Source of the DNA: an uncultured Solobacterium sp.
GTDB taxonomy: Bacteria > Bacillota_I > Bacilli_A > Erysipelotrichales > Erysipelotrichaceae
Assembly (NCBI GenBank): GCA_938041275.1
Contig: CALISH010000142.1
Coordinates: 1-9,563 of the forward strand
Reading direction: 5' to 3'
DNA: 9,563 nt
The notes under the pieces were generated by a model. The model was not told the DNA's origin. It saw only the letters and a list, made by a program, of their open reading frames with translations, and did no database searches. The position numbers and the translations under genes are program-made. How positions within the stretch are numbered: position 1 is the stretch's first letter; each line of letters starts with the position of its first letter. Shown piece by piece: positions 1 through 4,048 of the stretch.

Positions 1-48
1 GAGGCTGCACACCTCAAGTAAATCTATAAAATTTACTTAATCGTTACA

Positions 49-70
49 GCCCCTTTTTGCTACAAGGGGC
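49..70 (+). other. short perfect hairpin next to the att-like repeat
   Basis: GCCCCTT at 49-55 and AAGGGGC at 64-70 form a 7-bp perfect stem with an 8-base loop. No T-run follows on either strand, so it does not look like a usual intrinsic terminator. It overlaps the left att-like repeat and may be part of the recombination-site architecture, or may be chance. To its left (1-48) there are only short reading-frame ends, in frames closing at 21 and 40, which are too short to assign. Confidence 0.3.
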
Positions 71-77
71 GACTAAT
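67..77. repeat. att-like core repeat, left copy
   Basis: GGGCGACTAAT here is identical to 1336-1346, the 3' end of the tRNA-His gene plus one flanking base. Two of the three bases to its left also match. The recognisable part of the phage protein at 73-423 begins immediately to its right. Tyrosine-recombinase elements commonly use tRNA 3' ends as core sites and leave such a duplicate at the far end, so I read this as an attL-type or tandem-att copy. No integrase gene is visible in the window. Confidence 0.5.
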
Positions 78-423
78 TAAGATAAATCCTTGGGATAAGT
101 TACTTAAATGGGCAGGTGATCGCATCAACCATAATGTCAACCAAAAGATAGATACATTAGATAAAAAACTAGATGATCATATCGCAACCGATACTGCGCA
201 TCGAGTTGATGACATTCGTAACACAATCTTGGTTTTTGCGAATGAGTGTTCAAGAGGGATTGTTCACAGTAAGGAACAGTTTCGTTTTATTGTTTCCAAA
301 TGTGACTCGTATGAACAATATGTTGAGGATAATTATTTGAAAAATGGTGTAATAACTGAAGCTACACGATTGATAAAGGATACTTATCAAAGTCATTTAA
401 AAAATGATAGTTTTCTAAAATAG
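73..423 (+). pseudogene. 5'-truncated prophage gene (tail/lysis-region protein)
   Basis: An open frame without a good start encodes about 115 residues and ends in TAG at 421-423. It opens with a KINPWDKLLKWAGDRIN block, continues with a coiled-coil-like stretch (QKIDTLDKKLDDHI), and ends with FANECSRGIVHSKEQF, a CDSYEQY motif and a SHLKNDSFL tail. I recognise this as a small protein common in Gram-positive phages near the holin/endolysin genes. Those homologs carry an N-terminal hydrophobic anchor before the NPW block; here it is missing and recognisable sequence starts right at the att-like repeat. The frame is open leftwards to a stop at 19-21, but those codons do not resemble the family. 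The first possible internal start (TTG at 229) would remove most of the domain. It is probably a nonfunctional prophage remnant. Family identity is from memory; function is unknown. Confidence 0.6.
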
Positions 424-485
424 ATTTCAACTATATAAAACACCAGTTTATATCATTGAAAGTTTAGAAATCGTATTTCAACTAT
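424..485 (+). repeat. 11-bp direct repeat flanking an AT-rich hairpin
   Basis: ATTTCAACTAT occurs at 424-434 and again at 475-485, 51 bp apart. Between the copies, ATATAAA (433-439) and TTTATAT (447-453) form a weak 7-bp inverted repeat. The segment lies between the phage gene stop and the first terminator and has no coding potential. It may be a small duplication made when the toxin-antitoxin cassette arrived, or part of a phage 3' end. Confidence 0.4.
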
Positions 486-488
486 GAA

Positions 489-522
489 AGCCTACTCTTT
501 TTATAAGGGTAGGCTATTTTTT
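489..522 (+). terminator. intrinsic terminator upstream of the TA-like cassette
   Basis: AGCCTAC (489-495) pairs with GTAGGCT (509-515), extended inwards by a T-G and a C-G pair, and is followed by six T at 517-522. It ends transcription of the phage-remnant side and insulates the cassette promoter. The left arm and its 5' flank (TGAAAGCCTACTC, 485-497) recur exactly in the terminator downstream of the cassette (1206-1218). Confidence 0.85.
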
Positions 523-543
523 ATGCAAATATGTAATCCATAC

Positions 544-574
544 TTGACATCATCTGTTATAATAAAAATACAAT
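544..574 (+). promoter_or_regulatory. promoter(s) of the TA-like operon
   Basis: An extended -10 element, TG-T-TATAAT, lies at 555-563. A perfect -35 hexamer TTGACA at 544-549 is only 8 bp from that TATAAT, so it cannot serve it. It could pair with TACAAT at 569-574 at a long 19-bp spacing. Either promoter would start transcription in or next to the palindrome at 571-594 and give a short leader before the ATG at 616. Confidence 0.6.
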
Positions 575-594
575 ATAGAAAGTACACTATATTG
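571..594. promoter_or_regulatory. operator-like inverted repeat
   Basis: CAATATAG (571-578) and CTATATTG (587-594) are perfect inverted copies separated by 8 bp. The site covers the expected transcription start(s) and lies 21 bp before the first ATG. This is the placement expected of an autoregulatory operator, as in type II toxin-antitoxin operons where the antitoxin or the complex represses. The binding protein is not established. Confidence 0.55.
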
Positions 595-615
595 GCGCGA
601 AAGGATGATGGGAAT

Positions 616-783
616 ATGAAAAAACTTGACAAAAGCTTTTTTGAGAAACCTCGTCAAAGTATTACTGCAAAAGAAGCTTTAAAAGATGTTACTAAAATTA
701 AATGGAGTGATGCTGTTTTAAACGGCGAAAAGAAGTTGCTGTTTACTGCAGATTGCAAGAAAGATAAAATTTGTCGAGGTTAA
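616..783 (+). CDS. small protein, putative antitoxin partner (55 aa)
   Basis: The 55-residue product starts MKKLDKSFFEKPRQ and is rich in Lys and Asp. I do not recognise a family, and no ribbon-helix-helix or helix-turn-helix pattern is obvious. The ATG at 616 is chosen because AAGGATG lies about 9 bases upstream at 601-607. The open frame continues back to an ATG at 484, but that start lies in the preceding terminator and upstream of the promoter. The stop (781-783) is three bases from the start of the PemK/MazF-like gene, so the two are translationally linked. Position, size and the shared promoter with a palindromic operator suggest an antitoxin. That role is inferred from context only. 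Confidence 0.7.
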   Translation: MKKLDKSFFEKPRQSITAKEALKDVTKIKWSDAVLNGEKKLLFTADCKKDKICRG

Positions 784-786
784 AAA

Positions 787-1194
787 ATGAAGTTTGGGGA
801 TATTATCATTATTACTAATTACATTGGTGAAGACGGTACTGACCTGTCAGGGCATTCGTTCATTGTTATAAGTGATGAAGAGGGCGAAGTTAAAGGGTTG
901 CCTTATGATTTAGTGTGTAGCGTCATGACTTCCATCAAGGAAGAAAAGCTAAAACAAGGTTCATATAGTGATAACTGGCTAAAAATTACTGCGAATGATA
1001 GAAATACTAATCCAGAAAATGGAAAATCTGCCCTTATTAAAGCGGACCAATTATACTATTTCAGAAAAAATAGTATAGATACAATTCAAATTGGATGTGC
1101 AACAAAAGAAATTATGGATGAATTGATGGAATTAATAGGTTATCTTGACCAAACAGGACAATTAAAAGTTATAATTGATAATTTAACCAGATAG
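787..1194 (+). CDS. PemK/MazF-like protein, putative toxin (135 aa)
   Basis: The 135-residue product opens MKFGDIIIITNYI, followed by GHSFIVISDEEGEVKGLPYD, CSVMTSIK, and a KADQLYYFRK segment near residue 95. This order matches the PemK/MazF-like fold: an N-terminal strand 'xxGDIvxv', a 'HsFvVis' strand, a central region, and a late 'DQlxxf' element. Known members cleave mRNA as ribosome-independent endoribonucleases and are neutralised by a small partner encoded just upstream, as here. The RBS is GAGG at 776-779, overlapping the end of the upstream gene. A terminator follows within 20 bases, closing a two-gene operon. The subfamily is divergent (no classic RGD/RPV motif), so activity is not certain. 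I am moderately sure of the fold and less sure of the toxin function. Confidence 0.65.
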   Translation: MKFGDIIIITNYIGEDGTDLSGHSFIVISDEEGEVKGLPYDLVCSVMTSIKEEKLKQGSYSDNWLKITANDRNTNPENGKSALIKADQLYYFRKNSIDTIQIGCATKEIMDELMELIGYLDQTGQLKVIIDNLTR

Positions 1195-1209
1195 CTTTAG
1201 CGAATTGAA

Positions 1210-1242
1210 AGCCTACTCCCAATGTGGGGTAGGCTGTTTTTT
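1210..1242 (+). terminator. intrinsic terminator of the TA-like operon
   Basis: AGCCTACTCC (1210-1219) pairs with GGGGTAGGCT (1226-1235), with one T-G wobble, followed by six T at 1237-1242. It is a clear homolog of the terminator at 489-522. Confidence 0.9.
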
Positions 1243-1255
1243 GTATTTATAGTAA

Positions 1256-1279
1256 TTGTTCGCTAAATTGTTCGATAAA
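1256..1279. repeat. two tandem 12-bp units
   Basis: TTGTTCGCTAAA (1256-1267) is followed at once by TTGTTCGATAAA (1268-1279), 11 of 12 identical. The pair lies in non-coding DNA 57 bp from the tRNA-His 3' end. Paired short direct repeats near a core site resemble integrase arm-type or excisionase sites, but nothing here proves that. Confidence 0.45.
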
Positions 1280-1295
1280 AGTATAGGAACATAAT

Positions 1296-1322
1296 AAAAA
1301 CTCGCTATTTAAGCGAGTTTTT
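1296..1322. terminator. bidirectional intrinsic terminator
   Basis: AAAAACTCGCT (1296-1306) and AGCGAGTTTTT (1312-1322) form an 11-bp perfect stem with an ATTTA loop, giving a T-run on both strands. On the minus strand it lies just past tRNA-His and would end that transcript. On the plus strand it backs up the TA-operon terminator. Confidence 0.85.
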
Positions 1323-1335
1323 AACATATATTAAA

Positions 1336-1346
1336 GGGCGACTAAT
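1336..1346. repeat. att-like core repeat, right copy (tRNA-His 3' end)
   Basis: GGGCGACTAAT, identical to 67-77. It covers the last ten bases of the tRNA-His gene plus one flanking base. The DNA between the two copies is 1,258 bp and holds the phage-gene remnant and the TA-like cassette, as expected for what is left of an element integrated at this tRNA. Confidence 0.5.
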
Positions 1347-1411
1347 GGGACTCGAACCCATGAGTGCTGGAGCCACAATCCAGTGTGTTAACCAACTTCA
1401 CCATAGCCGCC
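1337..1411 (-). tRNA. tRNA-His (anticodon GTG)
   Basis: On the minus strand a complete cloverleaf is visible. The anticodon stem is CTGGA/TCCAG around loop TTGTGGC (anticodon GTG). The T arm is ATGGG-TTCGAGT-CCCAT. The acceptor stem is GCGGCTA/TAGTCGC with one G-T pair. An extra G at the 5' end (1411) faces discriminator C73 (1337), the G-1:C73 identity pair of tRNA-His. CCA is not encoded. The terminator at 1296-1322 lies downstream. The 3' terminal sequence is duplicated at 67-77, so this gene was probably an integration target, and it remains intact. Confidence 0.95.
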
Positions 1412-1423
1412 ATGTGCTAAAAT

Positions 1424-1452
1424 ATATTATCATATCCAAAAATAATAAACAA
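1424..1452 (-). promoter_or_regulatory. promoter of tRNA-His
   Basis: On the minus strand TTGTTT (1452-1447) is followed after 17 bp by TAATAT (1429-1424), which is preceded by TGa as an extended -10. The start would fall near 1417, six bases before the tRNA 5' end. Confidence 0.55.
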
Positions 1453-1495
1453 CAGTTATTTTTAGTTATATTATAAATAGAGGTATCATACATAC

Positions 1496-2181
1496 ATGAG
1501 ACAAATACATATTGATGATGAGCTGCGGAATCTCGTGGTCGAACACAAGAGAAATAAAAGAATGTACTTACGTGTAAAGGATGATGGAACATTATTCGTT
1601 TCCTGCCCACGCTATGTCAGTGAGCAGGAAATTCTATCCTTTATCTTTGAAAAGGAAGAATGGATCTTAAAAGTTAGTAAAAAAGAAAGAAAGAAGAATC
1701 GCTATCTTTTAGATGGCACCAACCGTAAAGAAGCATGTTGGTTAGGTAAGGTATATCCAGTGGATTTATCATTTCTAAGCAACGTTTTATGGCGGTGGAA
1801 GATGATCGTATCGTATTCTATCTACCAGAGATAAAAGATGATATCATTCAGGATATTTTCTATCGTACAGGAAACTTACAACTGAAACTAATGGTGGAAG
1901 AAAGACGGAAAGAATGGGATGATCATATTTGTCTTGCAAATTATCGAAATCTTCCGTGTATTACACTAAAATACATGACAAGCAGATGGGGATCTTATTC
2001 ACCGATGTCACATCATATTAGTTTATCATCAAGACTCATCCATTTTCCGGTTGTATGTTTAGATTATGTTTTATTACATGAGTATGCACATATCCTAGAA
2101 GGGAACCATTCGAAACGTTTTTATGATATCATCAGAATGTACATGCCTGAATATAAGGAATATAGTGATTTATTGAAGTGA
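1496..2181 (+). pseudogene. YgjP-type (DUF45/M48) zinc metallopeptidase, frameshifted
   Basis: Two overlapping frames, 1496-1834 and 1789-2181, together encode one protein of about 228 residues, the usual size of the YgjP/SprT-like metallopeptidase family. The first part carries KRMYLRVKDDGTLFVSCPRYVSE and a WLGKVYPVDLSF segment. The second resumes with DDRIVFYLP and carries KYMTSRWGSYS and the zinc motif HEYAH (2077-2091), followed by EGNHSKRFY, which supplies the third ligand. The break lies near 1771-1780. Adding one T to the ATTTCT run would restore a continuous SFSKQRFMAVEDD reading. It is therefore a one-base deletion or a base-calling error. The start ATG at 1496 has AGAGGT 11 bases upstream. 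The mscS-like start follows 8 bases after the stop, so the two genes are probably cotranscribed. Family members are presumed cytoplasmic peptidases of unknown substrate. Confidence 0.8.
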
Positions 2182-2189
2182 GGTTACTG

Positions 2190-3056
2190 ATGGGAAACAT
2201 TGTAAAAGAAAATAGTGTGTTTTTATTTGGAAATACTATTTTTGAAAATGGAGCAGTAGGATTTATCATTACATTTTTAATTACAGTGATTATCGCAAAG
2301 ATTTTTACGACGATATTGGAAAAGTTAGTTGATCATGCGATGAAGAAGGATGCTAGGGCTAGTATGCCATTTAAGTACCTTTTAAAGATATTACGTACAG
2401 TGATTTATGTGATTGCGACATTCGCTATCTTGATGAATGTGAAACCTTTACAGAGCATTTCTACAGCGATACTAGGCGCAACAAGTGTGATGACAGTTGT
2501 TGTTGGTTTAGCTGCACAGGAAACGTTTGGTAACTTTATCGCCGGTTTCTTCATCGTTATCTATCAACCATTCCATGTAGGGGATATGGTAAATCTTCCT
2601 GAGAAGAATATCTCTGGTACAGTGATTGAAATTACATTCCGTCATACGATTTTAAATACGGTTGAAAATACAAAAATCATTGTGCCAAATAGTACAATGA
2701 ATTCCGCAATCGTAGAAGATAAAGCATTTGGACAGAAGACATATATTCGCTACTTAGTTTTATCGGTTGCGTATAATACGGATATCGATAAACTGGAGAG
2801 AGTGATTACTGATGTTGTAGTAAATACAGATGGTGTCATCGATACGAGAAGTGCAGAAGCAAAAGAAAAGAATTTACCAATCAATATTACGGTAAATGAA
2901 TTCTTAGATAGTGGTATTCAAATTCGTTTCCCATTTACAACAAAGTCACTTGGTAAGAGTGTAGAGACGGCTTCAAAGATTCGCAAAGCTTTACTTGTTG
3001 CGTTTAGAGAGAATGGAATTGAAATTCCATATACAAAGATTCAGATTCTTAAATAG
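2190..3056 (+). CDS. MscS-family small-conductance mechanosensitive channel (288 aa)
   Basis: This 288-residue membrane protein has the three-helix MscS core: TM1 about residues 22-42, TM2 about 66-84, and the pore helix TM3 about 90-125. TM3 has the small-residue pattern ILGATSVMTVVVGLAAQE, then FGNFIAGFFIVIYQPFHVGD, the family signature leading into the cytoplasmic beta domain. The C-terminal half (VNLPEKNISGTVIEI, then IVPNSTMNSAIV) forms the vestibule. Such channels open on membrane tension and release solutes on osmotic downshock, working as heptamers. The ATG at 2190 is chosen because GAGGT (2180-2184) sits six bases upstream. An in-frame GTG at 2178 overlaps the preceding stop and lacks such a site. 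It lies directly behind the metallopeptidase gene. No T-rich terminator follows it. Confidence 0.93.
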   Translation: MGNIVKENSVFLFGNTIFENGAVGFIITFLITVIIAKIFTTILEKLVDHAMKKDARASMPFKYLLKILRTVIYVIATFAILMNVKPLQSISTAILGATSVMTVVVGLAAQETFGNFIAGFFIVIYQPFHVGDMVNLPEKNISGTVIEITFRHTILNTVENTKIIVPNSTMNSAIVEDKAFGQKTYIRYLVLSVAYNTDIDKLERVITDVVVNTDGVIDTRSAEAKEKNLPINITVNEFLDSGIQIRFPFTTKSLGKSVETASKIRKALLVAFRENGIEIPYTKIQILK

Positions 3057-3059
3057 AGT

Positions 3060-3075
3060 ATGTAAACGTTTACAT
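3060..3075. promoter_or_regulatory. cre-like 16-bp perfect palindrome
   Basis: ATGTAAACGTTTACAT is a perfect palindrome and fits the CcpA catabolite-response consensus WTGNNARCGNWWWCAW at every position. It lies 4 bases after the mscS-like stop and about 310 bases before the ankyrin gene. That position would suit upstream activation, or repression of a transcript starting in the following region. CcpA or another LacI-family regulator is the likely ligand. No strong promoter is evident nearby; the best candidate is TTGCAG (3125-3130) with TATTAT (3147-3152), and it is weak. Confidence 0.6.
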
Positions 3076-3204
3076 TATTTTCATGAATTCATACGAAAAG
3101 TTGGCAAAAGATAATCAAACAATATTGCAGGGAAATAAAATTGCGGTATTATGTAGTTACAGGAACACGAAGTGTATTGATTAAGAGAATGGAGATGATG
3201 TAGC

Positions 3205-3315
3205 ATGACTACGAAGCATGTTCTTTTTGATATACAATATGAGATTGTACAAACCCCAGGCGGGGAGGTTTTTGACGGGTTCTCTGTAAACATGATTTTT
3301 AGGATGGACATATAA
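3205..3315 (+). CDS. possible 36-residue peptide
   Basis: An ATG at 3205 with GGAG about 10 bases upstream (3191-3194) opens 36 codons (start MTTKHVLFDIQYEIV) ending in TAA inside the loop of the following terminator. I do not recognise the peptide. A stop overlapping a terminator hairpin is seen in some real short genes, but the region also looks like a structured leader, so this is a low-confidence call. Confidence 0.25.
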   Translation: MTTKHVLFDIQYEIVQTPGGEVFDGFSVNMIFRMDI

Positions 3316-3330
3316 TGCCCATCCTTTTTT
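3301..3330 (+). terminator. intrinsic terminator upstream of the ankyrin gene
   Basis: AGGATGG (3301-3307) pairs with CCATCCT (3319-3325). CAT/ATG continues inward past one mismatch, and the T-run at 3325-3330 follows. It stands 39 bases before the ankyrin gene start, so it either ends an upstream transcript or attenuates the ankyrin/EF-G2 operon. Confidence 0.85.
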
Positions 3331-3369
3331 GTAACTAATTTCTGATAATCATACAGGAGGAAAACGATT

Positions 3370-4038
3370 ATGGATCAGACAAATTTAGACTTTTTTGAAG
3401 CAGCAGCCAGTGGCGATTTTGCAAAGTTATGTGCACAGGTTTCTAAGGGTGCAAACGTCAACATCGCAAACGGTGATGGACGTACAGCATTAATGAGAAG
3501 TGCTAAGCGTGGATACACGGAAATCGTACGTTTCTTATTAGACAATGGTGCGGATACAAGAGCTAGAGATAAAAATAATAAGACAGCTTTAATGGGTGCC
3601 GCTAAGAAGGGTCACACAGATATTTGCCGTATGTTAATTCATGCGGGCGCAAATATTGATGCCCACGATAATAAGGGTAGAACAGCTTTGATGAGAGCTT
3701 CATTACTTGGTCATAGTGATACAGTGAAGTATTTAATTTCTAAGAACGCTGATGTAAATGCAGTAGATGAGCAAGGTCGTACAGCATTAATGGAAGCAGT
3801 AAATGCATACAAGTTAGATGAAATTAAAGATCTAGTAGATAACGGTGCAGATATCAATAAGGCTGATAATAAGGGCTGTACAGCATTGATGCGCGCTGCG
3901 TATATTGGAATTCCTGAATTAGTGAAGTATCTGCTTGAAAAAGGTGCAGATAAGACAATGAAGGATTATGATGGTAATTTAGCAATTCATTACGTACGAA
4001 AAGAATGCTTATCAGATTTGAAAGATATTTTAAAGTAG
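3370..4038 (+). CDS. ankyrin-repeat protein (222 aa)
   Basis: The 222 residues are almost entirely ankyrin repeats of about 33 residues. The repeats open at G-RTALMRSAKRG, NKTALMGAAKKG, GRTALMRASLLG, GRTALMEAVNAY and GCTALMRAAYIG, with a short N-terminal cap (DFFEAAASGDFAKL) and a degenerate last repeat (GNLAIHYVRKE). TALM replaces the usual TPLH in every repeat. There is no signal peptide or membrane segment, so the product should be a cytoplasmic protein-binding solenoid. The start ATG at 3370 follows AGGAGG (3355-3360). The stop overlaps the AGGAGG of the next gene, leaving a 10-base gap, so it is cotranscribed with the EF-G-like GTPase and may act with it. The binding partner cannot be read from the sequence. 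Confidence 0.95.
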   Translation: MDQTNLDFFEAAASGDFAKLCAQVSKGANVNIANGDGRTALMRSAKRGYTEIVRFLLDNGADTRARDKNNKTALMGAAKKGHTDICRMLIHAGANIDAHDNKGRTALMRASLLGHSDTVKYLISKNADVNAVDEQGRTALMEAVNAYKLDEIKDLVDNGADINKADNKGCTALMRAAYIGIPELVKYLLEKGADKTMKDYDGNLAIHYVRKECLSDLKDILK

Positions 4039-4048
4039 GAGGCCGACA

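Larger units (their letters stand above)
3184..3330 (+). ncRNA. candidate structured RNA or leader before the ankyrin operon
   Basis: Between the cre-like site and the ankyrin gene, AGAGAA (3184-3189) can pair with TTCTCT (3280-3285) and enclose three small hairpins: GTAG/CTAC (3200-3212), TACAAT/ATTGTA (3233-3249) and CCCC/GGGG (3254-3265). A strong terminator follows at 3301-3330. This multibranch-plus-terminator layout is that of a riboswitch-like leader or a small RNA. I could not match it to a known class; fluoride and T-box elements were considered and do not fit. The stems are short and the DNA is AT-rich, so chance pairing is possible. A 36-codon ORF at 3205-3315 is an alternative reading. 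The rest of 3057-3369 shows nothing else. Confidence 0.25.

Noticed and set aside
544..563. TTGACA and TATAAT as one promoter
   Set aside because: The spacing is only 8 bp, too short for RNA polymerase; TATAAT works as an extended -10, or TTGACA pairs with TACAAT at 569-574.
484..615. N-terminal extension of the small antitoxin-like protein from an ATG at 484
   Set aside because: The extension runs through a terminator hairpin and lies upstream of the promoter and operator; the ATG at 616 has a good ribosome binding site.
2178..2189. GTG start for the MscS-like gene
   Set aside because: It overlaps the previous stop and lacks its own ribosome binding site; the ATG at 2190 has GAGGT at the right distance.
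3185..3290. Fluoride riboswitch or T-box leader
   Set aside because: The GGnGAUGGnGUUC core of the fluoride class and the T-box conserved AGGGTGG/TGG elements are not present.
3081..3311. Minus-strand open frame in the intergenic region
   Set aside because: No ribosome binding site or recognisable protein pattern, and it overlaps a plus-strand terminator; composition looks random.
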